Positions 35,297-43,703 of a stretch of 64,000 nt of DNA are shown here, piece after piece. The translations under genes were made by a program, and so were the position numbers. This DNA comes from Hymenobacter lapidarius (GTDB lineage Bacteria; Bacteroidota; Bacteroidia; Cytophagales; Hymenobacteraceae). The notes below the pieces were generated by a model. The model saw only the letters and a list, made by a program, of their open reading frames with translations, made no database searches and was not told the origin of the DNA. The stretch covers positions 86,583 through 150,582 of the forward strand of contig NZ_MDZB01000142.1 of the NCBI RefSeq assembly GCF_001816145.1. The letters run 5' to 3'. Each line of letters starts with the position of its first letter. The first letter of the stretch is position 1.

Positions 35297-35911
35297 TCAG
35301 CGGCCGTTGAGCGAATAGGTCAGGTAGAGCTGAAAAGCTTCGTTGCGGGAGCGAGGCTGAACAACAACGGGGCCAAGGTCAATTTCTTTGCGCACGTTGG
35401 TAAACCCACCATTGTAGCGCAGGCCTATGCCCAAGCCCGCTTTGCGCTGATAACCGATGCCGGCCAAGTAGCCAACATCAAGGTCGTTGTACTGGTACTT
35501 CACGTCGGATGAGGTGCTTCCAATCTTCGACTTGGCCGCCAGCAAAATGCCTACTTGGGGGCCTGCTTCAAAAAACAGCCCGTTGGCGTTCACGTGGAAA
35601 GCCAATGGCACGTCCAGGTAGTGAAAACGGTCAATAGCGTAATCCATCGGATTGTTGCTATTGCGAGGCTGCTTGGTACCCTTTTGGGAGTACAGCAGCT
35701 CTGGCTGAAAGGCTACTACATTGGTAATGCCGATGTTGGCAAATAGGCCCCCGTGAAAGCCAAACAGCTTTCCGTAGGTCGTGGCGTCGGCGCCTACCAA
35801 ATCGGTAAGCGAAGCTCCAGCTTTTAAGCCCAGAGAAACGTCGCTGCCTTGTGCATGAGCCACGCCACGCAGGCCCAGCACCAGACAAATGGCGAGAAGG
35901 TTTTTTCTCAT
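35297..35911 (-). CDS. Outer-membrane beta-barrel protein (porin-family, 8-stranded type)
   Basis: A 204-residue outer-membrane protein. It has a signal peptide (1-20, ending AHAQ), and the typical start VSLGLKAGASLTDLVG followed by paired strands (FHGGLFANIGI, VAFQPELLYSQKG, LDVPLAFHVNANGLFFEAGPQ, YLAGIGYQRKAGLGIGLRYNGG). These are the hallmarks of the OMP beta-barrel family common in Bacteroidota. It is a paralogue of the next gene upstream on the same strand. Function is unknown. Confidence 0.85.
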   Translation of the reverse strand: MRKNLLAICLVLGLRGVAHAQGSDVSLGLKAGASLTDLVGADATTYGKLFGFHGGLFANIGITNVVAFQPELLYSQKGTKQPRNSNNPMDYAIDRFHYLDVPLAFHVNANGLFFEAGPQVGILLAAKSKIGSTSSDVKYQYNDLDVGYLAGIGYQRKAGLGIGLRYNGGFTNVRKEIDLGPVVVQPRSRNEAFQLYLTYSLNGR

Positions 35912-35999
35912 AATGGTGGGGAAATGGTTAGGTGCAAATCACCACGACTGCAGTCATGGCTTTGCTCAACGAACCCAACAGTACGCTTCGTATATGGCC

Positions 36000-36035
36000 A
36001 AAAAAAATGCTGGCCGCCCTGAGGCAGCCAGCATT
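36000..36035 (-). terminator. Intrinsic terminator of the upstream beta-barrel gene
   Basis: AATGCTGGC (36006-36014) pairs with GCCAGCATT (36027-36035); read on the minus strand, the stem is followed by a run of eight T (A-run 36000-36007). Confidence 0.8.
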
Positions 36036-36054
36036 GCTATTGCTTTTGAAGCAA

Positions 36055-36786
36055 CTATTTGCCCAGCGGCAGCAGGTAGCCCAGCTGCAGCGTGAAGGCG
36101 TTGTTGAACGCCTTGGGGTCGTCGTTGGTGTTCTTGGAGTCAATCAGCGAGTTGAAGCCTTGGGCGTAGCGCAGGCCCAGGCTCAGGCCGCCTTCGGTCT
36201 GGTAGCCAACGCCGGCCACGCCGGCAATGTCAAACTGCGCCAGGTCGGACTTGTCCGAAGGTCCGCGCTTAACTCCGCTGTAGTCCTGGAAGCTGCCGTC
36301 GTTGTCCACTTTGGTCTTGGTGCCGTTCGCGTTTTTCGTCGTGGTTTGCTGCTTCACTTTCGAGCCGAACAGGTAGCTTACCTGGGGGCCCAGCTCAAAA
36401 TACAGACCACCGGCGTTGATTTTGGCCAAGATTGGCAAATCCAGGTAGTGCAGCACGCGCTGCTGCTCAACCTCAATTTCGCTGGTGCCAACCATCTGCG
36501 TCGACGTCACTTCGTAGCCTTTGCGGTTGTACAGCAGCTCCGGGGCGATGGAAAAGAAGCCGTCGCTGCTGATGGGGAAGCTCGTGCCAACACCGGCGTT
36601 ATAACCCAGCTTAAACGAGCCCAGGTTATTGTTGAAGCCTTGGCCGGCAATTTGCGAAGCCTGGTCGCCGGAGAGGCTGGAGTAGGTAGCTCCCACTTTT
36701 ACGCCGATACGGAGGCCGCCGGCATCCTGGGCTTTGGCAACAGAAACAGTTAGAAACGACAGGGCGAGAATTGCGATTTTCTTCAT
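36055..36786 (-). CDS. Outer-membrane beta-barrel protein (paralogue)
   Basis: A 243-residue outer-membrane protein with a signal peptide (1-19, ending AKAQ). It starts GLRIGVKVGATYSSLSGDQ and has the same strand layout as its neighbour (FSIAPELLYNRKGYEV, LDLPILAKINAGGLYFELGPQVSYLFG, GVGYQTEGGLSLGLRYAQG). A lysine/threonine/asparagine-rich loop (KVKQQTTTKNANGTKTKVDN) sits near residue 135 and would be exposed. It has its own terminator, so the two paralogues are probably separate transcripts. Confidence 0.85.
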   Translation of the reverse strand: MKKIAILALSFLTVSVAKAQDAGGLRIGVKVGATYSSLSGDQASQIAGQGFNNNLGSFKLGYNAGVGTSFPISSDGFFSIAPELLYNRKGYEVTSTQMVGTSEIEVEQQRVLHYLDLPILAKINAGGLYFELGPQVSYLFGSKVKQQTTTKNANGTKTKVDNDGSFQDYSGVKRGPSDKSDLAQFDIAGVAGVGYQTEGGLSLGLRYAQGFNSLIDSKNTNDDPKAFNNAFTLQLGYLLPLGK

Positions 36787-37407
36787 GGGTGAGGGTGGTT
36801 ATCGGTAATTAGGTGGATTGATAAATGGGTGGGTAATGAGGCAATTGTAGTGGGACAGGGCCTTTAGATTTGGGCTACTTACCGTGGAAACGCTCCAGAG
36901 GTTACGGCCAAGGTGAAATTTTGCCGAGCCAAAAGAGCCCCCCGGGAGGTTTTCAGCGCAGCAAAGGCCTCGGTAATAAGCCCAGCTACAGCCCGTTCGG
37001 CTGGGCCCGAGCCCGGCGGGGCGGTTGTTGAAAAAGACCCCTGCGCCAGGGCTTTTCCCGGTGCCCGGGCTCTCGCTGAACGGCGCCGGTAGCGGCTCAA
37101 CGTTCCGGGAACCGTTTTATTATCGCGGCACCCGGCGCGGCTTGGGGAGTCGTATCCAGCCGGCGTCGGTTTCAGTTTCCAAAGAAGGCCGCCGGATGGA
37201 CAGCGCATCACTCAAAAACGGCTCTAGCCCGGTTGGCCAGGCCAGGACTCAGGACGGATAGGCCGCGCAGCGCGGGGGGGAGCGGCTCAGTTTTACTCAA
37301 TATTCCAAGCCTGATGCTCTGCTGCACTACAGGAATTAAATTCAAGGCAAGCACCTGTTGTTGGTACTCTTAAAGCGTAATTTTGCTCGTACTATCGAGC
37401 TGGTCCT
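36787..37407. other. 621-base gap, no supported gene
   Basis: Between divergent genes. It holds GC-rich inverted segments (GCCCAGC 36980-36986 with GCTGGGC 37000-37006; GAGCCCGG 37009-37016 with CCGGGCTC 37065-37072) and open frames on both strands (37025-37261 plus, 36879-37211 minus) whose products are basic, Gly/Arg/Ser-rich and unlike proteins. The right end carries a clear promoter for the PagL-like gene. The rest may be decayed sequence. Confidence 0.4.
37358..37385 (+). promoter_or_regulatory. Promoter of the PagL-like gene
   Basis: TTG (37358-37360), 17 bases, then TAATTTTG (37378-37385), a full match to the Bacteroidota TAnnTTTG box. The start codon lies 22 bases downstream, leaving a short leader. 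Confidence 0.6.
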
Positions 37408-38547
37408 ATGGGTGTATTTGTGCTGCCGAAGCTGTGTAGGGACGGCCTTTGTTTCTTATTGCTGGCCCTGGCGGCACTTCCCGCTGCCGCTCAGGCCGAC
37501 TCGGTGAGTGCTGTGCGGCCCACCGCCCGCGGCCCTTTTATAGTGGGGGCCTACGCCCAGGGCAGCTTCGTGGTGGCCCACACGTACGCCATCCGGCATC
37601 TGGCCAATTCTCACCCCACGGGCGTGGAGGTGAACCTGCAGCGCCAGACCACCGGCGCGGCCGACTGGCACGGCTGGTACCGATACCCACGGCTGGGCCT
37701 GGCCCTCACGTACTACAATTTTCACAACCCCCAGTTGGGCCACGTGCTGGCGGCCAGCCCCTACATCAGCAAGTCGTTTTCGCGCGGGCCGCGGCACGAT
37801 TTCAACTTCCGCTTGGGTGCCGGCCTGGCCTACCTCACCAACCCCTACGACCGCGACACCAACCACAAAAACAACATCGCCAGCTCGGCTTTTAACGCCA
37901 CCCTGCAACTGCGGTTCGAGTACGACTACGCCCTCACGCCCCACCTCGGCCTGCTCATGGGCCTGGGCCTGAACCACTACTCCAACGGCGCCACCACCAA
38001 GCCCAACTTCGGCGCCAACCTGCCCGCGCTGGTGCTGGGCCTCAATTACCACGAGCAGCGCAACGCCCCCCTGGCCAATGCCAACGCGCCCGCTCCGGCC
38101 GATGTGGGCCACAATTTTCTCAATTTCAGTGCCAGCCTCGGCTACAAGCAGCGCACCGAGAGCGACCTCAAAAAGTACGTTGTCAACTCGGTAACGGCCG
38201 CCGTGGGCCGCCGCATCAACCGCAAATCCAACCTGCTGGCCGGCGTGGAAGGCTTTTACGACCGCAGCCTCAAAGCCACGCTGCAAGACACCACCCGCGC
38301 CGGCCTTCGGCAGCCCGACGTGAAGAAGCTGGGCGCTTTTGTGGGCCACGAGTTGCTGTTTGGGCGGCTGGCCTTCGTCTCGCACCTGGGCTTCTACGTG
38401 TACGCCCCTTACAAATCGAGCACTTTCTACTACGAGCGTCTGGGCCTGAAATACCACGCTACCGACTTGCTTTTCGGTGCCGTGGACCTGAAAATTCACC
38501 GCGGCGCGGCCGATGTAATTGAATTCAAGATTGGCGCGAAGCTGTAA
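37408..38547 (+). CDS. Outer-membrane acyloxyacyl hydrolase, PagL-like lipid A deacylase
   Basis: A 379-residue exported beta-barrel with a signal peptide (1-29). The segment around GLNHYSNGA has His190 and Ser192 in the HxSN pattern of the PagL active site. Flanking strands (GLALTYYNF, FRLGAGLAYLTNPYD, FEYDYALTPHLGLLMGLGL) fit the family. PagL removes the 3-O acyl chain of lipid A. The product is about twice the size of Pseudomonas PagL, as is usual for Bacteroidota members, with an extra barrel-like C-terminal half. Its 3' end overlaps the convergent pyrD gene by 23 bases. Confidence 0.8.
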   Translation: MGVFVLPKLCRDGLCFLLLALAALPAAAQADSVSAVRPTARGPFIVGAYAQGSFVVAHTYAIRHLANSHPTGVEVNLQRQTTGAADWHGWYRYPRLGLALTYYNFHNPQLGHVLAASPYISKSFSRGPRHDFNFRLGAGLAYLTNPYDRDTNHKNNIASSAFNATLQLRFEYDYALTPHLGLLMGLGLNHYSNGATTKPNFGANLPALVLGLNYHEQRNAPLANANAPAPADVGHNFLNFSASLGYKQRTESDLKKYVVNSVTAAVGRRINRKSNLLAGVEGFYDRSLKATLQDTTRAGLRQPDVKKLGAFVGHELLFGRLAFVSHLGFYVYAPYKSSTFYYERLGLKYHATDLLFGAVDLKIHRGAADVIEFKIGAKL

Positions 38548-39571
38548 CCAGCGCCTTGTTTATCTGGCTCACCAGCGCCGGCCCTTCGTAAACGAAGCCG
38601 GTGTAAAGTTGCACCAGCGAGGCGCCCGCCGCTAGCTTTTCCAGCGCATCGGCCGCCGAATGGATGCCGCCGGAACCGATGATGGGCAACGTGCCGTGGC
38701 TGCGCTGGTGCAGGTAGCGAATGACCTCCGTGGCCCGCGCCCGCAGCGGCCGGCCGCTCAGCCCGCCCGCGCCCAGGGCCGCAACCTGGGCAGGGGAGGT
38801 TTGCAGGTTGTCGCGGCTGATGGTGGTATTGGTGGCTACCAGGCCGCTGAGCTGGGTTTCCTCGGCTATTTCCAGAATGTCGTCGAGCTGCGAGTCGGTC
38901 AGGTCGGGTGCTATTTTCAGCAGCAGCGGGCGCGGCTTGGGGCGGCGCTGGTTGCAGGCTTGCACCTGCTGGAGCAGGTCGATAAGGGGCTTTTTCTCCT
39001 GCAGCTGGCGCAGGTTGGGCGTGTTCGGCGATGATACGTTGACCACAAAGTAGTCCACCACGTCGGCCAGCGCTTCGAAGCAGGCCACGTAATCGGCCGC
39101 GGCTTCCTCGTTGGGCGTGTCCTTGTTCTTGCCAATGTTGCCGCCGATGATGAGCTGCCGGTTCTGGCGCCGCGCCAGCCGTGCTGCCACCACCGCGGCC
39201 CCGTCGTTGTTGAAACCCATGCGGTTCACCAGGGCCTCGTCCTGCGGCAGCCGGAACAGGCGCGGTGGCGGGTTGCCGGGCTGCGGCCGGGGCGTCACCG
39301 TTCCAATCTCCACGAAGCCGAAGCCCAGCGTGGCCATCTCATCGGTAAGCACGGCGTTTTTATCAAACCCCGCCGCCATTCCCACCGGATTCGGGAATTT
39401 CAACCCAAAAACCTCCCGCGCCAGGTTGGGGTGCTGGTAGTCGTAGAGCCCGCGCAGCAATGCTTTGGCGCCCGGCAGGCGCGCGGCGCGGCGCAGATTG
39501 TCGAAAACGAGGTGGTGGGCGCGCTCGGCGTCGAGGTTGAAAAGAGCAGGCTTGACGAGGGATTTATACAC
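38525..39571 (-). CDS. pyrD: Quinone-dependent dihydroorotate dehydrogenase (class 2)
   Basis: Oxidises dihydroorotate to orotate in pyrimidine synthesis, passing electrons to quinone at the membrane. Motifs: YKSLVKPALFNLDAERAH (membrane-associating N-terminus), FPNPVGMAAGFDKNA near residue 60, TVTPRPQPGNP near 91, NRMGFNNDG near 115, FVVNVSSPNTPNLR near 172 (catalytic Ser region), and IIGSGGIHSAADALEKL near 300. I start it at the GTG 39571, which overlaps the hepT stop (GTGTATAA) and gives a normal 348-residue enzyme; the alternative TTG at 39610 adds 13 unrelated residues. Confidence 0.93.
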   Translation of the reverse strand: MYKSLVKPALFNLDAERAHHLVFDNLRRAARLPGAKALLRGLYDYQHPNLAREVFGLKFPNPVGMAAGFDKNAVLTDEMATLGFGFVEIGTVTPRPQPGNPPPRLFRLPQDEALVNRMGFNNDGAAVVAARLARRQNRQLIIGGNIGKNKDTPNEEAAADYVACFEALADVVDYFVVNVSSPNTPNLRQLQEKKPLIDLLQQVQACNQRRPKPRPLLLKIAPDLTDSQLDDILEIAEETQLSGLVATNTTISRDNLQTSPAQVAALGAGGLSGRPLRARATEVIRYLHQRSHGTLPIIGSGGIHSAADALEKLAAGASLVQLYTGFVYEGPALVSQINKALVTASRQS

Positions 39572-39950
39572 TGGGTGCGTCGGGGCCAAATTCGCGGTCA
39601 AGACTTTCAAAGACCTCTCTCAGCATAAGCAACAGCGGCGGAACAACGTGGTGGGCAATGTACCACAATTCCGCATAGTCAGTACGAAAATACTCGTGCG
39701 CTATAACATTGCGAAAGTCCTTAACACCCTGCCAATCAATAGTTGGCCATTGTTGCTTAGTAACTTTCGAAACGTGCGTGCAGGCTTCGCCTAAAATTTC
39801 GAATTGCCGCTCGACAGCGGATTGAAATAGCTTATCGTGCAGCAGATTCTCAAATGTGCGGCCGGCCACGAACTCACTAATGAGCGTAGCAGCCTGCACC
39901 ATATGGCGCACCCGGTCCGGGTCACGCGGCTTGTCTTTGTGCGCGCTCAT
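39564..39950 (-). CDS. hepT: HepT-like HEPN ribonuclease toxin
   Basis: A 128-residue HEPN (DUF86-type) protein. The active-site motif RX4HXY is intact: Arg80, His85, Tyr87 in RNVIAHEY. In characterised pairs the HEPN protein cuts RNA and is silenced when MntA adds AMP to the motif tyrosine. Its start overlaps the end of the mntA gene by 29 bases and its stop overlaps pyrD, so all three are probably on one message. Toxin activity here is inferred from the motif and the pairing. Confidence 0.88.
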   Translation of the reverse strand: MSAHKDKPRDPDRVRHMVQAATLISEFVAGRTFENLLHDKLFQSAVERQFEILGEACTHVSKVTKQQWPTIDWQGVKDFRNVIAHEYFRTDYAELWYIAHHVVPPLLLMLREVFESLDREFGPDAPSV

Positions 39951-40233
39951 AGATGGTTTTCAAATCCCGCTGGATGTAGCGCATGATATACTCCGACACG
40001 CCCGTTCCCACATCTACTTTTAGGCCTAGTCTTTCTTCCAAATTTCTGGCATAGTCGAAAAAAGCAAACCCTACGGGGTGTTCCATTTCCAGCAGCAGGT
40101 CCAAATCCGACTCCGCCGTGGCCTCGCCCCGCGCGTACGAGCCGAACACCTGCACCTTTTTCACCGGTTTATCGGCGAAGTATTCGGCCACTACCTGCCG
40201 GACGTAATCGAGCGAAAGCGGGAGCTGTTGCAT
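39922..40233 (-). CDS. mntA: MntA-like minimal nucleotidyltransferase antitoxin
   Basis: A 103-residue nucleotidyltransferase with the defining GSX10DXD signature: Gly31-Ser32 (VFGSYARGEATAESDLD) and Asp43/Asp45. In the MntA/HepT system this enzyme AMPylates the HEPN toxin to neutralise it. The gene precedes and overlaps hepT, the standard order. The C-terminal half (KVDVGTGVSEYIMRYIQRDLKTIYE) is also typical. Confidence 0.88.
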   Translation of the reverse strand: MQQLPLSLDYVRQVVAEYFADKPVKKVQVFGSYARGEATAESDLDLLLEMEHPVGFAFFDYARNLEERLGLKVDVGTGVSEYIMRYIQRDLKTIYERAQRQAA

Positions 40234-40251
40234 GCCACAAAGTACGAAATT

Positions 40252-41787
40252 TTACCCCGCCCAACCCTCCCGGTCGAGGCTGCGGTACTGAATGGCTTCG
40301 GCCAGGTGGTTAATCTCAATGTCGTCGGTGCCGGCCAGGTCGGCAATGGTGCGGGCCACTTTCAGAATCCGGTCGTAGGCGCGGGCCGAGAGGCCGAGGC
40401 GCTCCATGGCCGTTTTCAGCAGCGTGCGGCCTTCTTCGCTGATTTGGCACAGGTCCTTCACCATCTGCGGCGGCATCATGGCATTGGAATGAATATCGGC
40501 GTACTCCCGAAACCGTGTTTCCTGCACCTGGCGGGCCTTATCCACGCGGGGCTGGATGTCGGCGCTGGTTTCGGCCTTGCGCGTCTCAGTCATCTGGTCG
40601 AAGGTGACGGGCGTCACTTCCACGTGCAGGTCGATGCGGTCGAGCAGCGGGCCCGACACTTTGTTCAAGTACTTCTGCACCACGCCGGGGCCGCACACAC
40701 ATTCCTTTTCGGGGTGGTTGTAGTAGCCGCAGGGGCAGGGATTCATGCTGGCAATGAGCATAAAGTTGGCCGGAAACTCTATGCTGAGCTTGGCCCGCGC
40801 AATGGTCACGCGGCGCTCCTCCAGCGGCTGGCGCATCACCTCCAGCACCGTCCGCTTAAACTCCGGCAACTCATCCAGAAACAGCACCCCGTTGTGCGAG
40901 AGCGAGATTTCACCTGGTTGCGGGTTGCTGCCGCCGCCCACCAGGGCCACGTCCGAAATAGTGTGGTGCGGGGCCCGGAACGGCCGCGAGCTCAGCAGCC
41001 CACCGCCCGCCAGCTTACCGGCTACGGAGTGAATCTTGGTGGTTTCCAGGGCCTCCTGCATGCTCAGGGGCGGCAGTATGCTGGGCAGGCGCTTGGCCAG
41101 CATGGTTTTGCCTGCGCCGGGCGGGCCTATCATAATGACGTTATGACCACCGGCCGCCGCTATTTCCAGCGCCCGCTTGATGTTCTCCTGGCCCTGCACG
41201 TCGGCAAAGTCGGCAGTGTATTTGTTCACCGTGTGCTGGAACAACTCCCTCGTATCCACCACTGTGGGCGCGATTTCCAGCCGGCCCTCGAAGAAGTCAA
41301 TGGCTTCCTGCATGCTCCCGACGGCAATCACGTCGAGATTGTTCACGATGGCGGCTTCCTCGGCGTTTTCCTTGGGCAGAATAATGCCTTTGAAACCTTC
41401 CTTACGGGCCTGAATGGCAATGGGCAGCACGCCCCGAATGGGCCGCAGGTCGCCATCGAGCGACATTTCGCCCATGATGATGTAATCCCCCAGCTTCTCC
41501 GTGTTCAACTGCTGCGAGGCGTGCAGGATACCCAGCGCAATGGGCAAGTCATAGGCCGCGCCTTCCTTGCGGATGTCGGCCGGGGCCATGTTTACCACCA
41601 CTTTGGTGCGCGGCATGCGGTAGCCGCGCAGCTTCAGCGCCGCCTCAATGCGCTGCTGGCTTTCCTTGATGGCATTATCCGGCAAGCCCACCACAAAGAA
41701 ATTCGTCCCGGCAGTCACCACCACTTCAATGGTGATGGTGTAGGCGTTGACGCCCTGCACGGCCGAGCCGAAGGTTTTGGTAAGCAT
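40252..41787 (-). CDS. YifB/ComM family Mg-chelatase-like AAA+ ATPase
   Basis: A 511-residue AAA+ protein. The N-terminal ~190 residues form the ChlI-like (Lon-protease-fold) domain (TITIEVVVTAGTNFFVVGLPDNAIKES). The ATPase shows Walker A GPPGAGKT at 221-228, Walker B GVLFLDELPEF near 292-302, and a zinc-finger-like NPCPCGYYNHPEKECVCGP segment near 346-364. The C-terminal Mg-chelatase domain follows. ComM homologues act as branch-migration helicases in natural transformation; whether this organism is competent is unknown. It lies 18 bases upstream of mntA on the same strand. Confidence 0.93.
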   Translation of the reverse strand: MLTKTFGSAVQGVNAYTITIEVVVTAGTNFFVVGLPDNAIKESQQRIEAALKLRGYRMPRTKVVVNMAPADIRKEGAAYDLPIALGILHASQQLNTEKLGDYIIMGEMSLDGDLRPIRGVLPIAIQARKEGFKGIILPKENAEEAAIVNNLDVIAVGSMQEAIDFFEGRLEIAPTVVDTRELFQHTVNKYTADFADVQGQENIKRALEIAAAGGHNVIMIGPPGAGKTMLAKRLPSILPPLSMQEALETTKIHSVAGKLAGGGLLSSRPFRAPHHTISDVALVGGGSNPQPGEISLSHNGVLFLDELPEFKRTVLEVMRQPLEERRVTIARAKLSIEFPANFMLIASMNPCPCGYYNHPEKECVCGPGVVQKYLNKVSGPLLDRIDLHVEVTPVTFDQMTETRKAETSADIQPRVDKARQVQETRFREYADIHSNAMMPPQMVKDLCQISEEGRTLLKTAMERLGLSARAYDRILKVARTIADLAGTDDIEINHLAEAIQYRSLDREGWAG

Positions 41788-41860
41788 GAGGATGGGTAGA
41801 GTTTAGAATCAAATAGTAGCTCAAGAAACAAATGAATCGGTTACTGCCAAACGAAATGTC

Positions 41861-42175
41861 TCAATCGTAGTCAGCAAGCTCCTCATTTGTTAACAATGAA
41901 ATCAGTCCATCAGCATCAAGCTTGATTCCGCTCAAATACAGCTTGTACATGACAACCCAAGTTTTGCGCGTCAGGCTGAAAACGACATGGTGCAGATTGT
42001 CGCTCCATTTAACGTGGCGCATCCAGCCGCCAACCTGCTGGCCCGCAATCACAACGGTGAACATTGTATCGTCCGGCAACTCCAAAATTTAATTCCGGCT
42101 ATAGGTCAAGAACTTTTGAGCCATCTCATCAACGGCCTGCTGGTAGAGTCCATCAAGTTGCGCTGATTTAGACAT
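41861..42175 (-). pseudogene. Small hypothetical protein interrupted by an in-frame stop
   Basis: Reading from ATG at 42175, 28 codons (MSKSAQLDGLYQQAVDEMAQ, then KFLTYSRN) end at TAA 42091-42089. The same frame then continues without gap (ILELPDDTMFTVVIAGQQ ... LISLLTNEELADYD) to a stop at 41861. The two parts together read as one 104-residue soluble protein with an amphipathic N-terminus, so a single nonsense change (for example AAA to TAA) is likely. The 3' part alone could start at TTG 42085 (74 residues). No family recognised. It lies 10 bases after gmhA and before yifB on the same strand. Confidence 0.65.
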
Positions 42176-42184
42176 TTTACCTGC

Positions 42185-42775
42185 TCAAATCACCAGCTTC
42201 TCAATCAGCAGAATCAGGATGTGAATCACCTTGATGTGTACCTCCTGAATCCGGTCGGCATAGCCGAAGTGCGGCACACGGATTTCCACATCGCTGAGGC
42301 CCGCCAGCTGGCCGCCGTCTTTGCCGGTGAGCGAAACGACGAGCATGCCGGCTTCCTTGGCGGCTTCGGCGGCGCGGAGGATATTGGGTGAGTTGCCGCT
42401 GGTGCTGATGGCCAGTAGCACATCGCCGGGCCGGCCCAGGGCCTGCACGAAGCGGCTGAACACGAACTCGAAGCCGAAGTCATTCGCCACGCAGGTCATG
42501 TGCGAGGCATCGGTCAGGGCAATGGCGGCCAGGGCGCGGCGGTTGTTCCGGTAGCGGCCGCTCAACTCCTCGGCAAAGTGCTGGGCGTCGCAGAGGCTGC
42601 CGCCGTTGCCGCAGGTGAGGACCTTGCCGCCGTTGCGCAGGCTATGGGCAAAAAGCTCCGCAGCTTCGGTAATGCGGGCCAGGTTGGCGGGGTCGGCCAG
42701 GAAGCGGTCGAGCACGTCGCGGGCTTCGGTCAGCTCGGCGCGGATGAGGTCGGGGAGCAGGAGGGCGTCGGGCAC
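42185..42775 (-). CDS. gmhA: D-sedoheptulose-7-phosphate isomerase (SIS domain)
   Basis: A 196-residue isomerase that makes heptose precursors for lipopolysaccharide or other surface glycans. Diagnostic GmhA stretches are [27 protein letters not shown] near 49-75, [20 protein letters not shown] near 89-108, and [13 protein letters not shown] near 120-132 (SIS phosphate-binding loop). The zinc-binding region near the C-terminus ([21 protein letters not shown]) is also typical. It is part of a leftward run of genes that begins with the lipid exporter. Confidence 0.93.
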   Translation of the reverse strand: MPDALLLPDLIRAELTEARDVLDRFLADPANLARITEAAELFAHSLRNGGKVLTCGNGGSLCDAQHFAEELSGRYRNNRRALAAIALTDASHMTCVANDFGFEFVFSRFVQALGRPGDVLLAISTSGNSPNILRAAEAAKEAGMLVVSLTGKDGGQLAGLSDVEIRVPHFGYADRIQEVHIKVIHILILLIEKLVI

Positions 42776-42823
42776 TGAGGGGTATGCAGGAGCGGGAAAG
42801 GCAGGAGCGGCGGGCCGGGCGGG

Positions 42824-43321
42824 CTACAGCGGCGGCCGTTCGGCCGGCGGGGTATTGCTCAGGCTGGGGTCGTTCTGCGGGAAAATGGGCTGGGGGAGGT
42901 GGTCGCTGGTTCGGTGCTCGGTCACGCTCACGGTGTCGGCGGCTTGGCTCTGCGTTAGGGTGGCGGGCGCATCCATAGTGCGGCCGTCTACGGTGCGGGC
43001 GGTGTGCGCCACAACCGGGGCCGGGCCGCGCTGCTGCTGGTCATACAGCTTGGCCTTGAGCTCGTTGATGCGGTTTTCGTGCTGCGTCACAGAGCGGCGC
43101 AGCATCACGCTGTCCAGGTTTTCGGTAACGAGGTGCAGGGCCAGAATCACGGCCCCGATGACGAACAGGGTGTAGTAGAAATGCCGTTCCTGCTCCAGGG
43201 CCGACAAGCCTGAGCCCATGCCCATCATGGAAGTGCGCACGGCGGGGACGAGGATGAACAACAGCGCCAGCAGCAGGTAAACCATTACGGCGACGGTAAC
43301 AATGCGTTTGAGGGCGAGCAT
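42824..43321 (-). CDS. Small membrane protein with coiled-coil segment, unknown function
   Basis: A 165-residue protein. Membrane helices are at about 5-30 (VTVAVMVYLLLALLFILVPAV) and 50-68 (LFVIGAVILALHLVTE). A short coiled-coil-like stretch follows (MLRRSVTQHENRINELKAKLYDQQQR, about 73-98), then a disordered Pro/Thr/Ser-rich tail. I recognise no family. It lies between gmhA and another small membrane protein on the same strand. Confidence 0.7.
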   Translation of the reverse strand: MLALKRIVTVAVMVYLLLALLFILVPAVRTSMMGMGSGLSALEQERHFYYTLFVIGAVILALHLVTENLDSVMLRRSVTQHENRINELKAKLYDQQQRGPAPVVAHTARTVDGRTMDAPATLTQSQAADTVSVTEHRTSDHLPQPIFPQNDPSLSNTPPAERPPL

Positions 43322-43409
43322 GGTGAAAGGAGGCTAAGGTGAAAGAGAGAGAAGGACGCGGAAAGCAACCCTGCGGGAAACAGCCGCAAAATAGCGCTTA
43401 TTAAACGAG

Positions 43410-43640
43410 CTAATTGATGGGCGCGGCCATCCGGGCCGCTTCTACCGAGTCGGCGGGGTCGATGGTGACGCCCCGCAGCCCCTGCGCCTGCCGGTTGACC
43501 TGGGTGGGTGGCGGTGCCGCTTCCGTGGTTGAGTTCATCTTCCGGGAAGCATAGCTGTACCCCAGGTTGTACAATAGTTTCGCCAACACGATGGCTACCA
43601 CCAAGAAGAGAAACCAGCGAAAAGGATTTTTGCCAAGCAT
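43410..43640 (-). CDS. Small single-span membrane protein, unknown function
   Basis: A 76-residue protein with one membrane helix (FRWFLFLVVAIVLAKLLYNLG, about 7-27) and a hydrophilic tail ending AARMAAPIN. The start at 43640 (MLGKNPF) puts a short positive N-terminus before the helix; the frame upstream adds 21 doubtful residues. It lies 63 bases after the lipid exporter gene on the same strand. Confidence 0.6.
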   Translation of the reverse strand: MLGKNPFRWFLFLVVAIVLAKLLYNLGYSYASRKMNSTTEAAPPPTQVNRQAQGLRGVTIDPADSVEAARMAAPIN

Positions 43641-43703
43641 GAGCAAAGAGGGTTGAATAGGAAAGCGCCCTGCCCAACGTGGGCCGGCGCGTTTGAGCAG
43701 CAA

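Noticed and set aside
37025..37261. 78-codon plus-strand frame (and a minus-strand frame 36879-37211) in the 621-base gap
   Set aside because: Non-ATG start, Gly/Ser/Arg-rich product, no promoter or recognisable domain; the gap also has GC-rich inverted segments that produce chance frames.
39572..39610. TTG at 39610 as the pyrD start
   Set aside because: It adds 13 residues not typical of class 2 PyrD, while the GTG at 39571 gives the family N-terminus (YKSLVKPALF) and overlaps the hepT stop.
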